Assembly (NCBI RefSeq): GCF_003122205.1
Contig: NZ_QEYE01000005.1
Span: forward strand, 1-64,000
Source: Maritimibacter sp. 55A14
GTDB taxonomy: Bacteria > Pseudomonadota > Alphaproteobacteria > Rhodobacterales > Rhodobacteraceae
DNA length: 64,000 nucleotides
Direction: 5' to 3'
Of this stretch, positions 8,904-17,022 are shown in pieces. The notes beneath the pieces are model-generated. The model did not search any database and was not told the DNA's origin. It was given only the letters and a program-made list of their open reading frames with translations. Position 1 is the first letter of the stretch. Each line of letters starts with the position of its first letter. The translations under genes and the position numbers were made by a program.

Positions 8904-9662
8904 CTAGAATTCCGACAGCCTGCGTGTGGTCTCTGGATCGAGAAAACCCGCCACGGTCGCATCGGTCTCCAGCGCCATCGCGCGGCCGATATCCGGCAGC
9001 GCCGCGGCATGCAGGACGCGCTTCATCGCGCGGACCGAGAGCGGCGGCAGTCCGGCCAGTTCCCCAGCCACGGCGCGGGCCTCCGCCATCAGCAGATCGT
9101 CGGGCACGACGCGCCAGGCGACACCGGCCTCCGCCAGTTCGCGCGCGCCATATTTCCGACCGAAGAACAGCATCTCGCGCGCCTTGGCCAGCCCCGTCAG
9201 CGCCGGCAGCAGGGTCGTCACCGCGCCGGTCACGAAGAGGTTGAGCGAGACCTCCGGAAAAAAGCCGCGCGCGCTTTCCGCCCAGAGAGGGAAATCGCAG
9301 TTGATCGCCCATTCGAAGCCGCCGCCCACGGCCCAGCCATTTATGGCCCCGACGATGGGCTTGGGTCCCAAGACCATGGCGCGGGTGACGCGCTGGATCG
9401 CATCGACCAGTGCCCGCGCGGCCTCCTCGCTTTCTGGATGGATGTGTTCGCGCCGGTCGTCGCCCGCGCAGAAAGCCCGCCCCGCCCCGGTCAGCAGGAT
9501 CGCCCGCGTTGCCGGGTCGGCATTCGCGTCCTCCACGGCGCGGGCCAGGTCGTCGATCAGCGCCCGGTTCATGGCGTTGAGGCTCTCGGGCCGGTTGAGC
9601 GTGATCGTGCGCACCCCGCCGTCGCGCGCGCTCAGCACCGTTGCATATCTGAAATCGCTCAT
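8904..9662 (-). CDS. Enoyl-CoA hydratase/isomerase family protein
   Basis: A 252-residue crotonase-fold protein. The oxyanion-hole segments are visible as GAGRAFCAGDD near residues 60-70 and INGWAVGGGFEWAINC near 108-123. The second catalytic region reads FPEVSLNLFVTGAVTTLLP, where the usual acid/base Glu is not obvious, so the reaction could be hydration, isomerisation or thioester cleavage. Its start codon overlaps the stop of the PaaK-like gene (ATGA), making the pair translationally coupled with a TetR gene upstream; together they look like a small acyl-CoA catabolic operon. Confidence 0.83.
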   Translation of the reverse strand: MSDFRYATVLSARDGGVRTITLNRPESLNAMNRALIDDLARAVEDANADPATRAILLTGAGRAFCAGDDRREHIHPESEEAARALVDAIQRVTRAMVLGPKPIVGAINGWAVGGGFEWAINCDFPLWAESARGFFPEVSLNLFVTGAVTTLLPALTGLAKAREMLFFGRKYGARELAEAGVAWRVVPDDLLMAEARAVAGELAGLPPLSVRAMKRVLHAAALPDIGRAMALETDATVAGFLDPETTRRLSEF

Positions 9663-10963
9663 TCCTGCCTCCTGATTACGCGGCGGGTCTTGCCTTCGGT
9701 CACCGTGAAGCTGCCCGCCGGACGCAGCCGCACCCGCGCGCTTGCGCCCAGATCGCGCTTGATCGCCGCCTCCAGCCGTTCCGGCAGGCCCGGCGACGCC
9801 GCCTGCCCCACCGCCAGTTCCGCCTCCACCGGAAGTGCGTCATAGGGCGGCGGACCCTCCAGGACGATGCGATAGTCGCCGGACAGTTCGGCAAATCCGC
9901 CGATCACCGCGGCGACCATCGAGGGAAAAAGGTTGAGCCCGCGCACCACCACCATGTCGTCGCTGCGCCCCACCACCCGGAAGCGGAAGCCGCTCCGGCC
10001 GCAGGCGCAGGGCTCCGTCGCATCGACCGCGATGATGTCGCCGGTGCGGAAACGCACCAGCGGCTGGCAGTCGCGCGCCAGATGGGTCAGCACCAGCTCG
10101 CCCTCGGCACCCGCCTCCAGCGCGACCGGCGCGCCGGTCTCGGGCGCGACGAGTTCCGGCCAGAGCACGTCTCCCGCCAGGAAATGCAGCCGCGTATCCT
10201 GCGCGCATTGCGCCGCGAAGTTGGAGAAGACGTCGGAGACGCCATAATTGGCGTTGCGCGGCTCCATCCCCCAGGTCGCGCGAAGCCGGTCGCGCAGCGC
10301 CGGGTCGTCAAGCCCCGGCTCGCCCCCGAACAGCCCCAGCCGCAGCCCCAGATCGCGCGGCGCGAGGCCGGGAAACTTCTCGGCCAGCACCCGCTCCAGC
10401 ACCGCCGGGTAGGACGGCGTGCAGGAGATCGCGTTGACACCCAGCTCGCGGATGGTGCGGATCAGCAACTCGGTGCCGCCGACGCCGAAGGGCACGACCA
10501 GCGCGCCCGTGGCCTCCAGCGTCATGTGATCGGTCAAGCCGCCCATCCACATCTGGTAGTTCAGGCAATGGACGACCGTGTCGCCCGGCCCCAGCCCCGC
10601 GGCGCGGTGGCTGCGCCCGCCCACCTCGGCGGTGATGGCGCAATCGCGCGCCGAAAGCGCCAGGTTCATCGCCTGCCCGGTGGTGCCAGAGGTGCGGTGC
10701 AGGCGCACGGCCCGGCTGCGCGGTGTGGCCAGATAGTCGCCGAAGGGCGGATCGGCGGCCTGCGCACGGCGAAGCTGCGCCTTGGCGGAAAGCGGCAGAC
10801 GCGGCAGGTCGCGCAGATCCTCGGGCGGCGCGGCCCCTTGCCAGAGCGCATTGTAGAACCCTGAATGCGCCGCCACATGGGTGCGCTGCGCAGCCCAGGC
10901 GGATTGCGCCGCATTGAGCGTCTCGGCCGGCGTCCGGGTCTCCGCCGCGTGCAATTGGCTCAT
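9659..10963 (-). CDS. Phenylacetate-CoA ligase-like adenylating enzyme
   Basis: A 434-residue member of the PaaK group, the short ANL branch that makes aryl-CoA thioesters with ATP. HRTSGTTGQAMNL near residue 90 is the phosphate-binding loop, NYGVSDVF near 240 the A5 region, and FRTGDIIAVD plus the cysteine pair in EPCACGRSG near 310-320 the PaaK-typical hinge zone. The C-terminal domain ends in TVTEGKTRRVI, with the catalytic lysine. It overlaps both neighbours by four bases (tetR before, ech after). The rest of the phenylacetate pathway is absent here, so the natural acid may be another aromatic or small carboxylate. Confidence 0.82.
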   Translation of the reverse strand: MSQLHAAETRTPAETLNAAQSAWAAQRTHVAAHSGFYNALWQGAAPPEDLRDLPRLPLSAKAQLRRAQAADPPFGDYLATPRSRAVRLHRTSGTTGQAMNLALSARDCAITAEVGGRSHRAAGLGPGDTVVHCLNYQMWMGGLTDHMTLEATGALVVPFGVGGTELLIRTIRELGVNAISCTPSYPAVLERVLAEKFPGLAPRDLGLRLGLFGGEPGLDDPALRDRLRATWGMEPRNANYGVSDVFSNFAAQCAQDTRLHFLAGDVLWPELVAPETGAPVALEAGAEGELVLTHLARDCQPLVRFRTGDIIAVDATEPCACGRSGFRFRVVGRSDDMVVVRGLNLFPSMVAAVIGGFAELSGDYRIVLEGPPPYDALPVEAELAVGQAASPGLPERLEAAIKRDLGASARVRLRPAGSFTVTEGKTRRVIRRQE

Positions 10964-11637
10964 GCCTCCATCCCCCTGCGCCAGATCAGGCTCAGCGTCG
11001 CGATCACCGCGTCGCGGTCGGCGGATATCTCCGCCAGAGTCGGATCGCCCGACAGGACCAGCCCGGCCATGTACTGATCGACCATGCCGCCCAGCGCGTA
11101 GGCCCGGCGCATCAGCTCGGCACGCGGGGCCGCCTGCCTGCCTTCGCGCGCCGCCTGCCGCTCAACCGCGCGCACCACGGTCATCACCCAGTCCCGGTTG
11201 AGCCGCTGGAACGCCTCGCGCGCCTCGGAGAACCCGTCGGGATGGCCGATCAGGCAGCGCATCAGCCCCGGATTAGCCTCGAAAAGGGCCATATAGGCGG
11301 CGGTGGGGCCTTCGACCGGGTCCGCATCGACGGCGCGCGCCGCGGCGCGCATCACAGCCTTGGCGAAACCCGCGAAGCCGTCCAGCAACTCACCGAGCAG
11401 CGCCTGCCGGTCGGCGAAATAGATATAGAACGTACCATGCGCCACGCCCGCCCCGCCGCAGATCGCGGCCACGGTCAGGTCCTCGGGCGGTGCCGCATCG
11501 AGCAGCCGGCAGGCCGCCAGGTGCAGCGCCGCGCGGGTCCGCGCCCCACGCCTCAACCGACCCAGCCCGGCCTCGATCCCGGCGGCATAGGAATGGTCCG
11601 CATTCGCGGCGGATCGGGGTGCGGCGCCAGGCTGCAT
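10960..11637 (-). CDS. TetR-family transcriptional regulator
   Basis: A 225-residue repressor-type regulator. The helix-turn-helix lies near residues 35-80: it starts RTRAALHLAACRLL and contains VAAICGGAGVAHGTFYIYF, the typical TetR recognition helix ending in FYxYF. The C-terminal all-helical domain would bind the effector, probably an acyl-CoA given the genes that follow. The start at 11637 has AAGGGA upstream. The gene is first in the tetR-paaK-ech operon, and an imperfect 24-bp palindrome lies just upstream of its start, which suggests autoregulation. Confidence 0.88.
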   Translation of the reverse strand: MQPGAAPRSAANADHSYAAGIEAGLGRLRRGARTRAALHLAACRLLDAAPPEDLTVAAICGGAGVAHGTFYIYFADRQALLGELLDGFAGFAKAVMRAAARAVDADPVEGPTAAYMALFEANPGLMRCLIGHPDGFSEAREAFQRLNRDWVMTVVRAVERQAAREGRQAAPRAELMRRAYALGGMVDQYMAGLVLSGDPTLAEISADRDAVIATLSLIWRRGMEA

Positions 11638-11648
11638 GGGACTCCCTT

Positions 11649-11672
11649 CATGAATATGACGTCACCTTCATG
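11649..11672. promoter_or_regulatory. Candidate TetR operator
   Basis: Imperfect 24-bp palindrome CATGAA-N2-TGACGTCA-N2-TTCATG centred between 11660 and 11661, with only two mismatched pairs. It begins 12 bases upstream of the tetR start, a usual place for TetR autoregulation. The rest of the 134-base gap to the ridA stop shows nothing else I can name. Confidence 0.55.
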
Positions 11673-11771
11673 TTCTATCCCTGCCCCATTTCTGTCAAGC
11701 GTCTGGGCGCCCCGGCCCTTCATCTTTCCGGAAATACTCAATCCGCACCGCCGGCCACGGGCGCGGCCATC

Positions 11772-12128
11772 TCAGGCCTGGGCGGCGACGACCATCATCT
11801 CCACCCGGTAATCGGGCGTGGCCAGCCGCGCCTCGCCGCAGGCGCGCGCCGGCGGGTTCTCGGGATCGACCCAGGCATCCCAGACCGCGTTCATCTCGGC
11901 GAAATCCTCCATCGAGGCCAGCCAGATCGTGGTCGAGAGGATCCGCGACTTGTCCGATCCCGCGCGCGTCAGCAACGCCTCGACCGACGCCAGCACCGCG
12001 CGGGTCTGTTCGGTCACGCTTCCGCCGGGCGCGCCGACCTGGCCGGCCAGCCAGACGGTGCCGTTATGGATCACGGCCTGGCTCATGCGAGCACCGGGGT
12101 CGAGACGGGTGATATCGTTCATTGTCAT
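11772..12128 (-). CDS. RidA (YjgF/YER057c) family protein
   Basis: A 118-residue member of the Rid family. RidA hydrolyses reactive enamine/imine intermediates released by PLP or flavin enzymes, giving keto acids and ammonia. The conserved arginine region is present as ARACGEARLATPDYRVEM near residues 93-110 and the trimer core as VWLAGQVG near 25. It is the last gene of the long minus-strand operon, its start overlapping the stop of the FAD oxidase gene (ATGA). This position fits quenching of imines made by that oxidase. Rid subfamilies 4-7 often sit in such catabolic operons, and this divergent one may belong there. Confidence 0.85.
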   Translation of the reverse strand: MTMNDITRLDPGARMSQAVIHNGTVWLAGQVGAPGGSVTEQTRAVLASVEALLTRAGSDKSRILSTTIWLASMEDFAEMNAVWDAWVDPENPPARACGEARLATPDYRVEMMVVAAQA

Positions 12129-13240
12129 GTCCTTTCGGGATCGGAAAACCGCGCGGGCGAAAGCGACGCCACCACATCGGCGGAGAGCGCCGGGTCGTAG
12201 CCCACGACGAGATCGGCGGCGAGCCGCGCCAGCGCGGGCGCGGTCTGGATACCGTATCCCCCCTGCCCGGCCAGCCAGAAAAAGCCCGGCGCGTCGGGCG
12301 CGAAGCCGACCACCGGGGTCCGGTCCGGCGCGAAGGTGCGCAGCCCGGCCCAGTTCTGGCCGACACGGGTGACAGGCACGGTCACGGCCTGCTCGAACCG
12401 GTGCAACCCCTCGGCCAGGACCATGTCGTCGGCAAAGACGTCATGCGGCTCCACCGGATCCTCGTCGGCGGGCGAGACCATCAGCCGCCCCGCATCGGGC
12501 CGGGCATACCAGGTCTCGGCGAAATCTCCGAAGAGCGGCCAGCGTGTCACGTCATGGCCCTCCGGCGCGGGCAGGATCGCGGCGGAGCGGCGCATCGGCA
12601 CAAGCCCGACGCGCGTCACCCCGGCCATTTCGGCGATGCCATCCGCCCAGGCCCCGGCGGCGTTCACCAGAACCTGCGCGCGCCAGCACCCGGCGCCGGT
12701 TTCCACCTCCCAGCAGCCATCGACGCAGCGGATCGCCTCCACCCGCGCACGGGTAACGACTTTGCCGCCCTGCGCCGTCAGGAGGCGCCGGAAACCCTGC
12801 AGCATCCGGTCCACGTCGATATCCTGTGCGTCCGGCTCATAGGCGGCGCCTGCGATGCCCTCGGCGCGCAGGATCGGCACATGCTCCAGCGCCTCGGCCG
12901 CGCTCAGCCGCGACATGCCCTCCGCCCCGTCGAGATAGGCTTCCATCGCATCTAGCCCGTCCTCGGTCGCGATCAGCAACTCGCCCCGCGCGGACAGGAG
13001 CGGCCCGTCCGCGATCTCGCCCGGCGCATCGAAGACCAGCGCAGAGGCGGCGTTGAGCGCGCGCAGCGTCCGGTTGCCGTAATTGCGCAGGAACATCGCC
13101 GCCGAGCGGCCGGTGGAATGGTGGCCGATGCTGTCCTCGGCCTCCAGCACGGTAACGCCGGCACCTTCGGCCAGCCGCGCACCGGCGCTGATCCCGGCCA
13201 TGCCGCCGCCGATGACGAGAATGTCGGTTATGTCCGTCAA
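12125..13240 (-). CDS. DAO-type FAD-dependent amine/amino acid oxidase
   Basis: A 371-residue D-amino acid oxidase-fold flavoprotein with the dinucleotide motif ILVIGGGMAGISAG near residue 7, the second FAD-binding segment VTVLEAED near 30, and the C-terminal FWLAGQGGYGIQTAP near 325. Such enzymes oxidise an amine or amino acid C-N bond to an imine. The likely start is TTG at 13240, overlapping the stop of the deacetylase gene as TTGA; no ATG keeps the Rossmann strand. It is followed by ridA, which would hydrolyse its imine product. Substrate is unknown; the operon points to a (deacetylated) polyamine or amino acid. Confidence 0.85.
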   Translation of the reverse strand: MTDITDILVIGGGMAGISAGARLAEGAGVTVLEAEDSIGHHSTGRSAAMFLRNYGNRTLRALNAASALVFDAPGEIADGPLLSARGELLIATEDGLDAMEAYLDGAEGMSRLSAAEALEHVPILRAEGIAGAAYEPDAQDIDVDRMLQGFRRLLTAQGGKVVTRARVEAIRCVDGCWEVETGAGCWRAQVLVNAAGAWADGIAEMAGVTRVGLVPMRRSAAILPAPEGHDVTRWPLFGDFAETWYARPDAGRLMVSPADEDPVEPHDVFADDMVLAEGLHRFEQAVTVPVTRVGQNWAGLRTFAPDRTPVVGFAPDAPGFFWLAGQGGYGIQTAPALARLAADLVVGYDPALSADVVASLSPARFSDPERT

Positions 13241-14259
13241 GCGCTCTCATACCCTGTCAGGACGCTGGTCAGGTTGTCGCCCAGACCGTCGCTCAGATAC
13301 CCCCCTTCCTGCACCAGAAGCGCGGGCAAGCCAAGCCCTGCGATGGCCGCGCCGATCCGCGCGAAGCCGGGCGTTGTGAGCGCGAGCCCTTGCAACGGAT
13401 CGTCGGCATAGGCGTCGAGCCCCAGCGCCACGACCACCACGTCGGCGCCGAAAGCGGCGATGCGCGCCAGCGCGGTGTCGAGCGCGCGCAGATAGCCGTC
13501 GTCGCCGGTGCCGCGCTCCAGCGGCAGGTTGAGGTTGCAGCCCAGGCCGCGGCCCTCGCCACGTTCCTGCGCATGACCCCAGAAGAACGGATAGAAGCGC
13601 GCCGGATCGGCATGGATCGAGACCGTCAGCACGTCGCCGCGGGCGTAGAACATGCCCTGCGTGCCGTTGCCGTGATGCACGTCCACGTCAAGAATCGCGG
13701 GCCTGAGTCCCGCGGCGCGCAGGCGCTCCGCCGCGATCCCGGCATTGTTGAGAAAGCAGAACCCGCCGGCCAGATCGGCGAATGCGTGATGTCCCGGCGG
13801 GCGCGCCAGCGCGTAGGCGGCGCGTTCGCCCCCGGCCACCAGATCGGCGCCGGTGATTGCGCTCTGCGCCGACCAGTAGGCGGCCTCCCACGTGCCCTCG
13901 GCTATGGGACAGGCCGTGTCGGCCTGATGATAGCCCGCCTGCCCCACCGCGGATTTCGGATAGCCGTCGGCGCGGTTGGCGGGGTGGATGTTGGGAATCA
14001 CCTCTTCACCCGCGCCCTCGATCCGCCGCCAGCGGGTATAGATGTTTTGCAGGAAGACCAGATATTCCGGCGTATGGACCGCGGCGATGGGGCCCAGCCC
14101 GGCATCCGCCGGGGCCTCGAACGTGCAGCCCGCGGCCTCGGCCCCGGCGCGCAGGACGCTGACCCGGCGCGGCTGCTCGGGGCTGGGCAGCACGGTGCCG
14201 TTGGCCATGAAATGCTTGGGGTCGTGGACCGTCTGGCGGTCGTCGAGAATCGCTTTCAT
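13237..14259 (-). CDS. Acetylpolyamine amidohydrolase-like (class II HDAC family) deacetylase
   Basis: A 340-residue arginase/deacetylase-fold zinc enzyme, almost exactly the length of Mycoplana acetylpolyamine amidohydrolase (341). The catalytic His-His pair is in ARPPGHHAF near residue 155, the zinc ligands in LDVDVHHGNG near 190 and LGLDAYADD near 275, and the transition-state Tyr in EGGYL near 320. It should remove an acetyl group from an N-acetylated amine such as N-acetylputrescine, N-acetylcadaverine or an acetylated amino acid. Its ends overlap the GNAT gene and the FAD oxidase gene by four bases each, so all three are made together. Confidence 0.88.
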   Translation of the reverse strand: MKAILDDRQTVHDPKHFMANGTVLPSPEQPRRVSVLRAGAEAAGCTFEAPADAGLGPIAAVHTPEYLVFLQNIYTRWRRIEGAGEEVIPNIHPANRADGYPKSAVGQAGYHQADTACPIAEGTWEAAYWSAQSAITGADLVAGGERAAYALARPPGHHAFADLAGGFCFLNNAGIAAERLRAAGLRPAILDVDVHHGNGTQGMFYARGDVLTVSIHADPARFYPFFWGHAQERGEGRGLGCNLNLPLERGTGDDGYLRALDTALARIAAFGADVVVVALGLDAYADDPLQGLALTTPGFARIGAAIAGLGLPALLVQEGGYLSDGLGDNLTSVLTGYESA

Positions 14260-14738
14260 GCCTCTCCTTTCAGCGCATCGAACGGGGCGCCGGCCAGCGT
14301 CATCACCGTCTCGCCCGTGGCGGGCAGGAAGCCCAGCCGGTCATAGAAGGCCCGTGCGCGCGGGGTGGAATGATAGACCGCGAGTTTCAGGAACCCCGCG
14401 TCCCAGCGCGCGCCCGCATCGGCGGCCACGGCGGCAAGAAGACGCGGCCCCAGCCCCCGCCCGCGCGCCGCATCCGCCACCCAGAGATCGGAGACGAAGA
14501 CCCCCGCGCGGCCCCGCGCCGTGGACATGAGCGGCGAGTAGAGCGCGACGCCCATCACCTCCGCCCCGGCCTCCGCCAGCAGGGCGTGCGCGGCGGGCTC
14601 CGGCCCGAAACAGGCCCGCGCCAGCGCCGCCGCATTGGCCAGGTGCGGATCGCCCAGCGCGGCGGAAAGCTGTGCCAGCGCCGCGTTCAGCGCCTCCGCA
14701 TCCCGCGCGCCTGCCTGCCTGATCGCGATGCGCTCCAT
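14256..14738 (-). CDS. GNAT-family N-acetyltransferase
   Basis: A 160-residue GNAT with the acetyl-CoA pyrophosphate-binding motif A as VADAARGRGLGPRLL near residues 87-101 and the motif B helix AFYDRLGF near 135. The family transfers acetyl groups to amines. It overlaps the deacetylase gene by four bases and lies three bases after the BKACE gene. An acetyltransferase next to an acetylamine deacetylase is paradoxical unless they act on different positions or intermediates, or serve to switch flux; a polyamine or diamino acid acceptor is plausible but unproven. Confidence 0.82.
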   Translation of the reverse strand: MERIAIRQAGARDAEALNAALAQLSAALGDPHLANAAALARACFGPEPAAHALLAEAGAEVMGVALYSPLMSTARGRAGVFVSDLWVADAARGRGLGPRLLAAVAADAGARWDAGFLKLAVYHSTPRARAFYDRLGFLPATGETVMTLAGAPFDALKGEA

Positions 14739-14741
14739 GGC

Positions 14742-15668
14742 TCAGAACGCGACCGTGTCCGCCCCCTTGAGACCCAGCATCGCGCGGGCCTCGTCGGGGG
14801 TTGCGATCTCGCGGCCAAGCGCCTCGACGATGCCGCGCGCCTTCTCCACCTGCTCGGCATTGCTGCGCGCAAGCCGGCCGCGCGCGATCATCAGGCTGTC
14901 CTCCAGCCCGACGCGCACATGGCCGCCCATGCCCGCCGACATCGCCGCCATCGGCATCTGCTGGCGCCCGGCCGCCAGCACCGAGAACATGTAATCGTCG
15001 CCGAAAAGCTTGTCCGCCGATCGCTTCATATGGGTCAGGTTCTCGGGCTCGGGCGCCATGCCGCCCAGTACGCCGAAGACGAACTGGATGAAGAAGGGCG
15101 GCTCCACCAGTCCGCGATCGGCAAAATGCGCGAGCATGGTCAGATGGCCCATGTCGTAGCATTCGAACTCGAACCGGGCGCCGCGTTGCGTGCCCATCTC
15201 GTCGAGCACATGGGCGATGTCGCGCGGTGTGTTGCGGAAGATCAGATCGTCGGAGTTTTCCAGGAACGGCTTTTCCCAGTCATACTTCCACTCGGTGATC
15301 TTCGCGGCCATCGGGTAGAGCGCGAAATTCATGCTACCCATGTTGAGCGAGCACATCTCGGGCCGGGCCTCCCGGGGCGCGGCCAGCCGCTCGTCGAGGC
15401 TCATCACCGCGCTGCCGCCGGTCGAGAGGTTCACCACCGCATCCGTTCCCGCCGCGATCTGCGGCAGGAAGCCCATGAAATGCTCCGGCGCGGCTGAGGG
15501 CCGGCCATTGTCGGGATCGCGCGCGTGCAGATGCAGAATCGCCGCCCCGGCCCGGGCGGCGTCAATGGCCTGCCCGGCGATCTCCTGCGCCGTAACGGGC
15601 AGGTAGGGCGACATGGACGGCGTGTGGATCGAGCCGGTGATGGCGCAGGTGATGACGACCTTGGACAT
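14742..15668 (-). CDS. Beta-keto acid cleavage enzyme (BKACE, PF05853)
   Basis: A 308-residue TIM-barrel enzyme of the 3-keto-5-aminohexanoate cleavage family. These zinc enzymes react a beta-keto acid with acetyl-CoA to give acetoacetate and a shortened acyl-CoA. The opening strand VVITCAITGSIHTPSMSP, the metal-binding HLHARDPDNG near residue 46, and the late GGHVRVGLEDSL near 255 are all family marks. Length matches Kce (about 275-310). It follows a class III aminotransferase by four bases; a transaminase could generate its beta-keto acid from a beta-amino acid. Known BKACE substrates include dehydrocarnitine and 5-amino-3-oxohexanoate. Confidence 0.88.
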   Translation of the reverse strand: MSKVVITCAITGSIHTPSMSPYLPVTAQEIAGQAIDAARAGAAILHLHARDPDNGRPSAAPEHFMGFLPQIAAGTDAVVNLSTGGSAVMSLDERLAAPREARPEMCSLNMGSMNFALYPMAAKITEWKYDWEKPFLENSDDLIFRNTPRDIAHVLDEMGTQRGARFEFECYDMGHLTMLAHFADRGLVEPPFFIQFVFGVLGGMAPEPENLTHMKRSADKLFGDDYMFSVLAAGRQQMPMAAMSAGMGGHVRVGLEDSLMIARGRLARSNAEQVEKARGIVEALGREIATPDEARAMLGLKGADTVAF

Positions 15669-15672
15669 CTGT

Positions 15673-17022
15673 TCACTCGGCCGCCAGCGCCGGCGCGATC
15701 TCCGCCATCAGGGTGTCGAGCGACTTGCGCAGACCGGCCAGGATTTCCTCGACCTGCGCCGGGGTGGTGATCATCGGCGGGCAGACCATGAAATGGTCGC
15801 CCACATAGCCGCCGCGGGTGCGCCGCGAATAGATGATCAGCCCGTTGCCATAGGCGATTTCCACCAGCCGGTCGAAGACGCCCAGATGGCGCGGCAGCGG
15901 CGCCATCGTCGCGCGGTCGGCCACAAGCTCGAAGGCCAGCAGCAGGCCCATGCCGCGCACGTCGCCCACGATCGGATAGTCGTCCATGAGCGCGGCGAGA
16001 CCGGCCTTCAGCTCCGCCCCGACGCGCGCGGCGTTCTCCATCATGCCCTGCGCCTCGATCTCCTCGAGCACGGCAAGCCCGGCGGCGCAGGCCAGCGGGT
16101 TGCCGGCATAGGTGAAGCCGTGGATGAACCCGCCCGCGTCGAGCACCGGCTCGACCAGCCGCTCATGCGAGACCATCGCGCCCAGGGGCGCGTAGCCGGC
16201 CGCGAAGCCCTTGGAGACGACCAGGATGTCGGGCGCCACGCCCCAATGGTCTGCGGCAAAGAACGTGCCGGTGCGCCCGCCGCCCGACATCACCTCGTCA
16301 TGGATGAGGAGAACACCGTAAGTATCGCAAATTTCGCGGATTCTCTGCATATATCCCGCCGGCGGCACCAGCGCCCCGGTGGAGGCGCCGCCGACCGGTT
16401 CGACGATGAAGGCCAGCACGGTCTCCGGCCCCTCCTCCTGAATGCGGGCCTCCAGCATGTCCGCATAATGCCGCCCCGTGGCCGGATCGTCCGGGTCCAG
16501 CCCATCGAGATAGGCCCGCGGCGCGGGGATTTTCGGCATCGGGCGCATCATCGGGTCGAAGGGCGCGGTCATCGGCGCATAGCCGGTCAGCGCCAGCGCC
16601 CCCAGCGTGCAGCCGTGATAGGATGGAAAGCGCGAGATCACCTTCCAGCGCTGCGCCTGGCCCTGGGTCAGCGCGTATTGCCGCGCCAGCTTGATCGCGC
16701 TTTCCACCGCCTCCGACCCGCCGGAGACGAAGAAGACCTTCTCCATCCCCTCGGGCGCCAGCGCGGCGGTACGGGCGGCCAGCCGCTCGGCCGGTTCGGT
16801 CTCGAAATGCAGGCGGTAGCCGAAAGTGGACTTGTCCATCTGGGCGCGCATCGCGGCCAGCACATTGGGGTTGGAATGACCGATATTGCAGACCATCGCG
16901 CCGGAGGAGCCGTCGAGATAGCGCCGCCCCTCCACGTCCCACATATAGACGCCGCGCGCCTGATCGAGCACCGGCCGCCTTCGCCGGGACTGGTAGAAGA
17001 GATGGCTTTTGGGCTCCATCAT
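15673..17022 (-). CDS. Class III (omega) PLP aminotransferase
   Basis: A 449-residue fold-type I aminotransferase. The catalytic lysine is in VVSKGFAAGYAPLGAM near residue 275, the Asp contacting the PLP nitrogen in LLIHDEVMSGGGRTG near 245, and the phosphate-cup GSEAVESAIKLARQ near 107. Members take terminal or beta amino groups from diamines, beta-alanine, taurine and similar compounds. The start at 17022 (ATGATG) overlaps the stop of the ABC ATPase gene by four bases. Its position between an importer and a beta-keto acid cleavage enzyme argues for a beta- or omega-amino acid substrate. Confidence 0.88.
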   Translation of the reverse strand: MMEPKSHLFYQSRRRRPVLDQARGVYMWDVEGRRYLDGSSGAMVCNIGHSNPNVLAAMRAQMDKSTFGYRLHFETEPAERLAARTAALAPEGMEKVFFVSGGSEAVESAIKLARQYALTQGQAQRWKVISRFPSYHGCTLGALALTGYAPMTAPFDPMMRPMPKIPAPRAYLDGLDPDDPATGRHYADMLEARIQEEGPETVLAFIVEPVGGASTGALVPPAGYMQRIREICDTYGVLLIHDEVMSGGGRTGTFFAADHWGVAPDILVVSKGFAAGYAPLGAMVSHERLVEPVLDAGGFIHGFTYAGNPLACAAGLAVLEEIEAQGMMENAARVGAELKAGLAALMDDYPIVGDVRGMGLLLAFELVADRATMAPLPRHLGVFDRLVEIAYGNGLIIYSRRTRGGYVGDHFMVCPPMITTPAQVEEILAGLRKSLDTLMAEIAPALAAE

